Source: Apteryx mantelli (taxonomy: Eukaryota; Chordata; Aves; Apterygiformes; Apterygidae). From it: a stretch of 64,000 nt of DNA. Positions 1 through 10,264 of the stretch are shown here, piece after piece; the stretch's first letter is position 1; each line of letters opens with the position of its first letter. The translations under genes and the position numbers were made by a program. Below the pieces are notes generated by a model, which was not told where the DNA came from, did not search any database, and was given only the letters and a program-made list of their open reading frames with translations. The stretch spans positions 62,001-126,000 of the forward strand of contig NC_090012.1 in assembly GCF_036417845.1 (NCBI RefSeq), written 5' to 3'.

Positions 1-1572
<1,572 letters not shown>

Positions 1573-1639
1573 CTATAACGGGGACTGGGAAGAACGAGGA
1601 GGGACCGAGGCGGGGGTCCAGACGTCCGGGCATCCATTC

Positions 1640-2165
1640 TGCCTCCCCCTCCCCCATCGTCTACAGAGGACCCAGGCGTCCGGGCGGTTCCACCCGACCC
1701 AGCCCTCTCACCCTGTGTCAGGAGGGCCCAGGAGTCCGGGTACCCCCCACCCCATGTATGAGGGGACCCAGGCATCCGGGCACCCCTCCCCCCCATCTGA
1801 CCACTCTTCCCCATGCGTAGAGGACCCAGGCGCCGAGGAACACCCTCCCCTCAACTGACCCCAAGGCCCTCTCGGACGCCTGGGCCCTCGGATGCCTGGG
1901 TCCCGGGCGTGCATGTGTGTCATCCCTCACCCGTGCAGATGTGCCACCCCCGTGCACTGCACGTGTGCAACCCCAGTGCAGGTGTGCCACCCCTGTGCAC
2001 ATGTGCCACCCCCGGTGCATTGCACGCGTGCCACTCCCGTGCAGCTGTGCCACCCTTGTGCATTGCATCTGTGCATCCCCCGTTGCAGATGTGCCCCTGT
2101 GCATTGCACGTGTGTAACCGCCGTGCAAATGCGCCACTCCCGTGCATTGTACATCTGCGCACCCC
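1640..2165. repeat. Two short minisatellites between POLR2I and TBCB
   Basis: At about 1660-1905 a unit based on GACCCAGGCGTCCGGGCACC recurs. At about 1912-2160 a different unit based on GTGCACTGCACGTGTG, CCACCCC and GTGTGCCACCC recurs. They fill most of the 1 kb between the two divergent start codons. Confidence 0.75.
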
Positions 2166-2269
2166 CCCCCCGCGCCCGCGCGTGCGCCCGCCCTGAGCGC
2201 CCCCGCGCGCAGCCCTGCCCTCACCCGCGCTCCCGCCCTCACCTTCAGCCCTCCGCACCCCCCTTCCAT

Positions 2270-2462
2270 CGCGCGCCGCTATTGGCCGCGCCGCCAGGAA
2301 GCTCTCTCCCCATTGGCCGAGCGCCCGGGCCGGGCTGCGCGGAGGGCGGGGCGGGAGGCGCCCGATTGGCGGGAGGCGGCGGGCGGCGATTGGCCGGGCG
2401 CGCGCGGGGGGCGGGCCGAAGGTTCCAGAAGGAGCGGGCGGCGGCGGCGGCGCGGCCGCACC
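2270..2462 (+). promoter_or_regulatory. TBCB promoter region with four inverted CCAAT boxes
   Basis: ATTGG, the reverse complement of CCAAT, occurs at 2281-2285, 2312-2316, 2365-2369 and 2389-2393, mostly as ATTGGC or ATTGGCC, in a CpG-rich stretch just upstream of the TBCB start. Clustered CCAAT boxes are typical NF-Y targets in TATA-less housekeeping promoters. It may also serve POLR2I, whose start codon is about 0.8 kb to the left. Confidence 0.65.
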
Positions 2463-5400
2463 ATGAATACGGCGGCGGCGGCGGCCGGGCCGGGCCCGGC
2501 AGCGGCGGCGCCTGTGGTGGTGGCGACCGCTTCCGCCGTCTCGGTGGCGGTGAGCAGCAGCCTCAACGCCTTCCGCGCCCACAAGCGCTACAGCCGCGGC
2601 CTCACCATCGCCGAGTTCAAGGTACCGGCCGCGGGCCCCTCCCCCCGCACCGGGGGGCCGTACCCGCCCCCGCCCCCCCGCGTCTCGCCCCGCCCCGCCC
2701 CCCGCGCCCCGAGTCCCGCCCCCCTCCCCGACTGGGACCGGCCACGCCCCTCCGGGGCCACGCCCACCCCCCGCCGGGCCAGGCCACGCCCCCCTCCGGG
2801 CTGCACCGGGACCGGCCCGGACCGGATCCCCCCGGCCGGCACCGGACCAGACTGATCCCCCTGACTGGCACCGCCCTGGACCGGACCGGGCCGGATCCCC
2901 TTTCCCAGTCCCGGATAGGGCAGGACCCGGACCGGGCCGGATCCCCTTTCCCAGACCCGGATAGGGCAGGACCGGACCGGGCCGGATCCCCTTTCCCAGA
3001 CCCGGATAGGGCAGGACCCGAACCGGGCTGGATCCCCTTTCCCAGACCTGGATAGGGCAGGACCGGACCGGGCTGGATCCCCTTTCCCAGACCCGGATAG
3101 GGCAGGACCAGGCAGGCTGGATCCCCTTTCCCAGGCCCGGATAGGCAGGACAGGACCGGGCTGGATCCCCTTTCCCAGACCCGGATGGGGCAGGACCGGA
3201 CCGGGCTGGATCCCCTTTCCCAGACCCGGATAGGGCAGGACCGGACCGGGCTGGATCCCCTTTCCCAGACCCGGATAGGGCAGGACCGAACCGGGCTGGA
3301 TCCCTTTCCCAGACCCGGATAGGGCAGGACCGAACCGGGCTGGATCCCCTTTCCCAGACCTGGATAGGGCAGGACCGGACCGGGCTGGATCCCCTTTCCC
3401 AGACCCGGATAGGGCAGGACCAGGCCAGGCTGGATCCCCTTTCCCAGGCCCCGGATAGGGCAGGACAGGACCGGGCTGGATCCCCTTTCCCAGACCCGGA
3501 TGGGGCAGGACCGGGCCGGACTGGATCCCCCCCCACCTAGAACAGGCTCAATCCCCTCATACCACCCCGATCCGCCCCAATCCCCCCTGCGGGACCAGCC
3601 GGGATCCATCCCTCACCCCAGCAGCCGCCTGCCCCCCCCTCCCAGTGGCTCCCAGTGGCTCCCAGTGACGCCCCGTCCCGCTCCCGCAGTGCAAGCTGGA
3701 GCTGGTGGTGGGCAGCCCGGCCTCCTGCATGGACCTGGAGCTGTACAGCGCCGACGAGCGGCTCCTGGGGCGCCTCGACCGCGACGAGGCCCTGCTCGGC
3801 TCCTACCCCGTCGACGACGGCTGCCGCGTGCACGTGCGTGACGCCGGAAGCGCCCGGAAGCGCCGCGAAAAGGGGCCCGGGAGGCTGCCGGGAAAGACAG
3901 GCGGCCCGCGGCGGGGTGGGGGGGGTGATTCGGCCGCTCCTGTCCCGAAACGGGTTTCCAAACGGCCACCGGATCCGCGCTCCCGGTGGCGCTGATTTGG
4001 CCATTCCTGTCCCGAAACGGGTTTCCAAACGGCCGCCGGATCCGTATTCCTGGCAGTGCCCGATTTAGCTGATCCGGCCCCGAAACGGGTTTCCAAACGG
4101 CTGCCGGATCCGCACTCCCGGCGGCGCCTGTTTATGAGCCCAGTTTGGGGCTGGATCAGCTAAATCAGGTGCTGCCGGGAATGTGGATCCAGCTGCCGTT
4201 TTGGAGCCCTTTTGGAACCGGAGCGGCTGAAACGGCAGCCGGATCTTATTCCTGGCAGTGCCCGATTTGGCAGATCCGGCCCCAAAACGGGTTTCCAAAC
4301 GGCCGCCGGATCTGCGTTCCCGGCGGCGCCCGATTCGGCTGCTCCTGTCCTAAAACGGCCGCCGGATCCGCGCTCCCGGTGGTGCCCAATTTGGCCGCTC
4401 CTGTCCCAAAACAGCCGCCGGATCCACGCTCCTGGCAGCGCCCGATTTGGCTGCTCCTGTCCCAAAACGGCCCGCGGGATCCGTGCTCCCGGCAAGGCCC
4501 GATTCGGCTGCTCCTGTCCCAAAACAGGTTTCCAAACGGCCGCCGGATCCACGCTCCCAGTGGCACCCGATTTGGCCGCTCCTGTCCCAAAACGGCCGCC
4601 GGATCCGCGCTCCCGGCGGCGCCCGTTTATGAGCCCATTTTGGGGCCGGATCGGCTAAATCAGGTGCTGCCGGGAACGTGGATCCGGCTGCCGTTTCGGA
4701 GCCCTTTTTGGAACCGGAGCGGCTGAAACGGCAGCCGGATCCGTATTCCTGGCAGCACCCAATTTGGTCACTCCTGTCCCAAAATGGGTTTCCAAATGGC
4801 TGCCAGATCTGCGCTCCCGGCAGTGCCTGATTTAGCCAATCCGGCCCCAAAACAGGCTCCCAAACGGGCGCTGCTGGCAGTGCAGATCCAGCTGCCATTT
4901 CGGATCCCTTTTTGGGGCCGGAGCAGCTGAAACAGCCGCCGGATCCGCATTCCCGGCGGCACCCAGATTGGCTGCTCCCGTCCTGAAATGGGTTTCCGAA
5001 TGGCCGCCGGCTCCGCGCGCTCCCACCTAACGCCCGATTCAGCAGCCAGCCGGGGTGGGGCCGAAGCCGGAGCGATCGGAAGCTTCTCCGGGGGGGTCGC
5101 TCCGGCTTCTCCGGCGTCTCCGTCGCGATCCGGCCCGCTCTCCCGCAGGTGATCGACCGCAGCGGCGCCCGCCTGGGCCAGTTCGAGGACGTGTCGCAGG
5201 TGCCCAAGTACGAGATGCCCGAGAGGCGAGTACGACAAGCGGCCAGGTACCGCGCGACAACACCCCGTTCCCCCCAACACCCCCCAACCCCCGCGGTGAC
5301 GGTGACACCAGTGACGGTGTCCCCGTTTCCCGCAGAATCCCTGCGCTCCTTCCTGCAGCGGCGGCAGCTGGGCCGCTACGCCGAGGCGGAGGACCGCCGG

Positions 5401-6661
5401 CGGCGGCGGTGCGACGGTGACGGTGACGGTGACGAGCGGGCGCTGGCCGCCCGCATCCCCCTGGGCTCCGCTGCCGCGTGCGGGTGCCGGGGCAGCCGGC
5501 CAAGCGCGGCACCGTCATGTACGTCGGTGAGTGGCTTCCCGCTTTCTCCCTACGGATGAGCCGGAAGCTTCCCAGCGCCGCTCTGTTCCCATTCCGTTCC
5601 TTTTTTTTTCCCGCAGGGCCGACGGATTTCAAGCCGGGCATTTGGTCGGCGTGCGCTACGACGAGCCGCTCGGCAAGCACGACGGCAGGTAGGCCGGGCG
5701 CCGGCTCCGGGTTTTCCCGCCGGCACCCTTCCCGCTCGGATTGGGGAACAGGGATAGGGGGGTCAGAGACCTTCAGGCTCTTCCCAGTCTGATTGGGGAT
5801 GGAGCACGGGGCCTCCGGAGCCCCCTGGGTCCTTCCCGTTTGGATCGTGGATGGAGGACGGGGCCTCCAGAGCCCCCCGGGCCCTTCCCGCTTGGATTGG
5901 GGATGGAGCATGGGGCCTCCGGAGCCCCCGGGCCCTTCCCACTCGGAGCGGGGATGGAGCACAGGGCTTCTGGAGCCCCTGGGCTCTTCCCACTCGGCTC
6001 AGGGATGGAGGACGGGGCCTCCGGAGCCCCCCCGGGCCATTCCCACTTGGATCAGGGATGGAGCATGGCAACCTCCGGAGCCCCCTGGGCCCTTTCCACT
6101 TGGATTGGGGATGGAGCATGGGGCTTCTGGAGCCCCCCTGGCTCTTCCCGCTCGGATCAGGGACGGAGCATGGGGCCTCCGAAGCCCCCTGGGTCCTTCC
6201 TGCTTGGATCATGGATGGAGCACAAGGCCTCCAGAGCCCCCTGGGCCCTTCCCGCTCAGATTGGGGATGGAGGACGGGGCCTCTGGAGCCCCTTGGGCCC
6301 TTCCCACTTGGAGCGGGGATGGAGCACGGCACCTCTGGAGCCCCCCGGGCTCTTCCCACTTGGATCCGGGATGGAGCACGGGGCCTTCCGGAGCCCCCCA
6401 GGCCCTTCCCGCTCAGATTGGGGACGGAGGTGGATGAGGCTTCTGGAGCCCCCCGGGTCCTTCCCGCTTGGATCGGCGAGCACTCCCGGTGCTTCCGGAG
6501 CCTCTTTCCCGCTATCCGGCGCTACCGCGGGGCTTTTCCGCAGCGTCAACGGCCGGAAGTACTTCGAGTGCCAGCCCAAGTACGGCGCCTTCGTCAAGCC
6601 GCCCAGCGTCACCGTGGGCGACTTCCCCGAGGAAGACGACGGCCTGGAGGACGAGATGTGA
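2463..6661 (+). CDS. TBCB: Tubulin-folding cofactor B, six coding exons with three apparent frame breaks
   Basis: Cytoplasmic tubulin chaperone that works with TBCE on alpha-tubulin folding and heterodimer dissociation. Coding exons: 2463-2621, 3690-3833, 5149-5246, 5336-5526, 5617-5688, 6544-6661, all with GT/AG borders. The order is a variable Ala-rich N-terminus, a ubiquitin-like domain ([20 protein letters not shown] onward), a linker, and a CAP-Gly domain ([37 protein letters not shown]). It ends in an acidic tail, DDGLEDEM. Oddities: exon 3 carries one extra base near 5225, exon 4 lacks one base near 5475 (probably CCC read as CC), and exon 5 lacks one base near 5644 (probably GGG read as GG). 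Protein similarity continues on both sides of each break, so consensus errors are likelier than a pseudogene. The corrected length would be about 260 residues against 244 in human. Confidence 0.93.
2830..3530. repeat. 45-bp minisatellite in TBCB intron 1
   Basis: About 14 copies of a unit containing GGATCCCCTTTCCCAGACC, GGATAGGGCAGGACC and GGACCGGGCT. Copies differ by few substitutions. The unit is a multiple of three, which explains the long spurious reading frames across it. Confidence 0.92.
3930..5040. repeat. Minisatellite of about 56-68 bp in TBCB intron 2
   Basis: Repeated GGCCGCCGGATCCGCGCTCC, GCCCGATTTGGC, CTCCTGTCCCAAAACGG and, in some units, an extra GGGTTTCCAAAC block. Higher-order variants (for example with GAGCCCATTTTGGGG) recur at about 4,130 and 4,630, suggesting a larger unit was duplicated after the small one. 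Confidence 0.88.
5740..6480. repeat. 52-bp minisatellite in TBCB intron 5
   Basis: About 14 copies of a unit containing GGGATGGAGCACGGGGCCTC, CGGAGCCCCCTGGGCC and CTTCCCGCTTGGAT. It ends about 60 bases before the last TBCB exon. Confidence 0.92.
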
Positions 6662-7171
6662 TCCGTGGCCGGCGCTCCGGCGTTCCGGCGCTCCGGCGTT
6701 CCGACGCCCGCTCCGAGAGGGACGCTCACCGTCACCGCGGTGCTTTTTGTTTTTTGTTTCTTTCCTTTTTTTGTGTGTGTGGAAAAGGCCCTTTTTCTCC
6801 TTCTTTCCGCTCCGGGCCGAGCGGAGCCGCTCCGGATTGCCGCCATCTCCCGAATCCCAGGGGATGCGGCCGGCCCGGCTCATCCCAACGATGCCGGCGG
6901 CTCTGTTCCCGCATACGGAGCCTCCTCGGCACCCAGCGACCGCTCTGCCCCATCCCGGTGCTTTTTACCCCGTTTCCGTGCCGCTTCCTTTGTTTTTTTG
7001 TTGTTCATCCCGTCGCTCCGAGCGCTGCTCCGGCCGGATTTCTCCGCTCGGCGCCTCCCTCCCGCCCGTCCCCTGCCGCTTTTGGGGACGAAAAGGGGGG
7101 TTTTGGGCTCCCCCTAAGTTATTGTCTGCTCCGTGCCGCCGCCGCCGCGTCCGCTCTCCCGCGCCAATAAA
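6662..7171 (+). promoter_or_regulatory. TBCB 3' UTR with AATAAA signal
   Basis: Unique sequence follows the stop codon, and a canonical AATAAA lies at 7166-7171. It is the first such hexamer I see on the plus strand after the stop. The 3' UTR would be about 0.5 kb and contains T-rich tracts. Confidence 0.75.
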
Positions 7172-7329
7172 GCCCCCGAGGGTGAAGCCGAGGCCTTGGG
7201 CGCCGCCGGGACCGGGGGGGAACCGGGGGGGGGGGGGAACCGGGGGGGGCGACCGGGAGGGGCGACCGGGAGGCGCCGGCGCTGCCTCGTGGCTCCGCTC
7301 CGCCCCCACGTGGCGCCTGCGGGAGGGGG

Positions 7330-7485
7330 GGGCGGGGCTCCCCTGCCACGCCCCCTCAGCGCGCCGCAGCCAATAGGCGGTCGTGTCGCTGAGGGGGGTG
7401 TGTCCGAGGGGCGGGGCCGGACGTGGCGGCGGCGGCGCGGCGGGAAGGAGGCGGGCGAGCGGGGCCGCGGAGACCCGGTAATAAC
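7330..7485 (+). promoter_or_regulatory. CpG-rich candidate promoter or non-coding first exon upstream of SDHAF1
   Basis: A CCAAT box at 7370-7374, GGGGCGGGGCC and a GGC-rich stretch are followed by CCCG|GTAATAAC, which could be a splice donor near 7478. This is the only CpG-island-like sequence between TBCB and SDHAF1. That it serves SDHAF1 through a spliced 5' UTR is inference. Confidence 0.4.
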
Positions 7486-8450
7486 GGGGGGGGGGGGGGG
7501 GGGGGGGAAATAGCGACCCCCAACGCGACCCTACAGCGACACCCACCTCGGGGAGAGACCCTGCAGTAACGACCCCCAAACGCCCCCCCCACACACACAC
7601 ACACAACACCCACCCCGGGGCTGTCACCCTACAACAACACCCCCCCCCAATGCCCCCCTACAATAACACCCCCCCGTGGAGACACCGTGCAATAACAACC
7701 CCCCAATGCCCCCCTACAACAACACCCCCCTGGGGCTGTGACCCTACAACCACCACCCCCAACCACCCCCCCTACAACAACCCCCCCCCGGGGCTGTGAC
7801 CCTACAACCCCAAAACACCCCCCTACAATAACAACCCCGGGTCTGTGACCCTACAACAACACCCCCCCCCCGGGGAGACACCCTGCAATAACAACCCCTA
7901 AATGCCCCCCTACAACAACACCCACCCGGAGCCCTGACCCTACAACAAGCCCCAAACGTGACCCTACAACAACCACCCCCCGGGGCCACGACCCTGCAAC
8001 AACCCCCAAACACCCCCCTACAACAACACCCTCAGGGCCACAACCCTACAACAGCCCCCCGGGGCTGCAACCCTACAACAACCCCCCAATGCCCCCCTAC
8101 AACAACGCCCAGGGGGAGACCCTACAATAACAACCCCCCAATGCCCCCCTATAATAACAACCCCAGGGCTGCAACCCTCCAACAACACCCCCCCCCCGAG
8201 GAGACACCCTGCAATAACACCCCCTAAATGCCTCCCTACAACAACACCCCACCAAGGGCTGCAACCCTACAACCACCCCCAAACACCCCCCTCCAACAAC
8301 ACCCCCCTAGGGCCGCGACCCTCCAACACCACCCCCCTTAACCCCCCCCTCCAACAACCACCCCCAAATGTCACCCTACAACAACACCCCCCCCCCAGGA
8401 CCGCGACCCTACAACAACAAGGGGAGCACCACAGCCAACCCCCCCCAAAC
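7486..8450. repeat. CCCTACAACAACACCCC array
   Basis: CCCCCTACAACAACACCCCC and variants alternate with GGGGCTGTGACCCTACAAC, CAATAACAACCCC and GGGGAGACACCCTGC at variable spacing of about 20-45 bases. The plus strand is almost free of T and G in many units. It fills the TBCB-SDHAF1 gap. Confidence 0.85.
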
Positions 8451-8582
8451 ACCCCTCGTTACCCCGCGCAATTAACCCCCGGGGGCTAATTTTTCCTGCT
8501 CCACCCCCCCCGCAACAGCCATCGGGGCCGGATTCGTTCCCCCGCCTTCTCCGATTCCCGGAACGCCGTTCCCGCTCCCGCC

Positions 8583-8825
8583 ATGGCGACTGGCAACCGG
8601 CTGCCGAAACAGGTGCTGAGCCTCTACCGGCAACTGCTGCGGGCCAGCAAGGACAAGCCGGGCTTCGCGGGGTGCATCCGGGAGGAATTCCGCCGGAACG
8701 CCGGCATCCCGCCCCGCGACGCCCTGCGCATCGAGTTCCTGCTGCGCCGCGGCCGGAGGCAGCTGGAACAGCTCCGCGCCGCCACCACCAAGCGCCTGGG
8801 CGCCTTCGGCTCCGCGCCGGAATAA
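8583..8825 (+). CDS. SDHAF1: Succinate dehydrogenase assembly factor 1 (LYR protein)
   Basis: Mitochondrial LYR-motif assembly factor that helps deliver Fe-S clusters to the SDHB subunit of complex II. It is a single-exon ORF of 80 residues, intronless as in mammals. The LYR tripeptide is at residues 14-16 (VLSLYRQLLR). Arg55 and Gly57 of FLLRRGRRQL, positions mutated in human complex II deficiency, are conserved. The second mammalian LYR-like site (YLYRRG) reads FLLRRG here. The C-terminus stops soon after the conserved core and lacks the roughly 35-residue Pro-rich tail of the 115-residue human protein. The ATG sits in CCGCCATGG, a strong Kozak context. No frame damage. Confidence 0.93.
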   Translation: MATGNRLPKQVLSLYRQLLRASKDKPGFAGCIREEFRRNAGIPPRDALRIEFLLRRGRRQLEQLRAATTKRLGAFGSAPE

Positions 8826-9655
8826 CAGCCGGAAAATCCCCATCCGATGCGTCCGCTCCGGCTCTGAGGCGATCGTCTTCTCCCAGCTTTTTTGGGGGGG
8901 AAAACAACACTAAAGGGGACGTTCAGGAGATGGTTTTTCCACATGGCTCCTCTTAAAAATTCCGGTGGTTGCCGGAAGTGGGATTTGCTCGTTCTTACCA
9001 GCGGATATAAATCCAGTTTGGGGCATTTTGGGTTTTTTTTTTTCCCTCTCCCATTTCCCTCCCACACCCTGTGGTGAAAACCGGCTCCGGAGACTGACAC
9101 AAAACTAGGAGAGAACAGGAAGGCGGCAGCTCCGGGATGCTATTTTCCGCACGGGAATGCGGGCAAAAAGGAGAGAATCGGTATCCTTTGAACAGCCTCG
9201 CAGCTTTTCTTTATGCTTTTTTTTTGCCAAAACGCTTGGAAAATCGGTTCTTCCCCCGGCTAACGTGCTCTTCCGATGCGCAAGTTCGATGCCTGCCACA
9301 AGGCGCTGAACTGCACCTACGGGTTTTACGGTAATGCTGGCGGTGCCGTCAGTAGGTTTCAGGGTTAACAGCACGCAGCGGTCATCGGTACTCGTTTCTC
9401 GGCCGCTTCGGCTCAGGCTGCCGGCGGGTCCATCGGAGGGCGTCTCCGAGGACAGGCCAGCCCGGGAAGAGCGGGAAGGAGCCGGGAGCGGTATTGGCGG
9501 CTGTTTCCCCTCGTTTTGGGGGCAAAGCAGGCTTTTTTGGGGCTGTGGAGGCCGCGGGTACAGGCGCGAGGGGCGGCTGTACGTACCGCGTTACGCAGGC
9601 GGCCGGGATTGGGGGTTGCGCCGCGGCGACGGTCTCGCCTGAGCGAAGGAGCCGC
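8826..9655. other. Unique sequence after SDHAF1, no firm gene
   Basis: Non-repetitive and less GC-rich than its surroundings. It presumably begins with the SDHAF1 3' UTR, but I find no AATAAA in it. A 30-codon ATG frame at 9276-9368 followed internally by a donor-like GTAATG is noted under findings. Confidence 0.5.
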
Positions 9656-9659
9656 TCCC

Positions 9660-9865
9660 CGATGTAAATACCCCTTTGTGCCCCCCCAAATACCCCTTCG
9701 TGCCCCCTCACCTGCCCCTTCCTGCCCCCCTCGCCTCAAATACCCCCTTGTGCCCCCCCCAAATACCCCTTCCCGCCCCCCCACCTGCTCCCCCCCCGCC
9801 TCAAATACCCCTTCGTGCCCCCCCTCGCCTCACTTGCCCCCCATCTGCCCCCCCCCCCCCCAGCC
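9660..9865. repeat. Short C-rich minisatellite upstream of TMEM160
   Basis: AAATACCCCTTTGTGCCCCC and variants occur about six times at spacing of 25-45 bases. Confidence 0.75.
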
Positions 9866-9979
9866 CACCGGTGCCGCCCCGGGGACCCCGGCCCGGCCCC
9901 GCCGCGCTGAGGGGAGCCGCCTCCCGCCAACGGCCGCGCGCGCGCGCGCACCCCCCCCTTCCCGGCGTGCCCCGCGCCC

Positions 9980-10264
9980 CGCCGTCAGCCAATGGCGAGG
10001 CGGCGCCGCGCTCCTTCCGCCTCTGTGGGCGGGGGAGAGAGGCGGTGCCTCGGGGGGTTGACAGCCGGCGCGGCCAATCGGTGGAGCTCCCCCCGCGCGG
10101 TGGGCGGGGCGGCGCTGACGGACAGGCCCAGTCGCCTATGGGCTCCGCCACCTGCGCTCGCTCGGAGGCGGGGCGCGGCAGAGTGGCGGCGGCAGCGACC
10201 AATGGGAGCGCGGCGGCACCTCCCCTCCCCGCCGCGGCGCGGGGCCGGGGCCGCAGAGGCGGCC
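9980..10264 (+). promoter_or_regulatory. TMEM160 promoter region with three CCAAT boxes
   Basis: CCAAT occurs at 9989-9993, 10074-10078 and 10199-10203 in a CpG island with GGGCGGGG boxes, ending just before the TMEM160 ATG. No TATA box is seen. Confidence 0.65.

Noticed and set aside
2617-3609. Long minus-strand frame with a repeated [10 protein letters not shown]-type peptide
   Set aside because: It is a reading through the 45-bp TBCB intron array; the unit is a multiple of three, so frames stay open by chance.
2463-6661. TBCB as a pseudogene
   Set aside because: Introns, splice sites, promoter and poly(A) signal are intact and protein similarity continues across each frame break.
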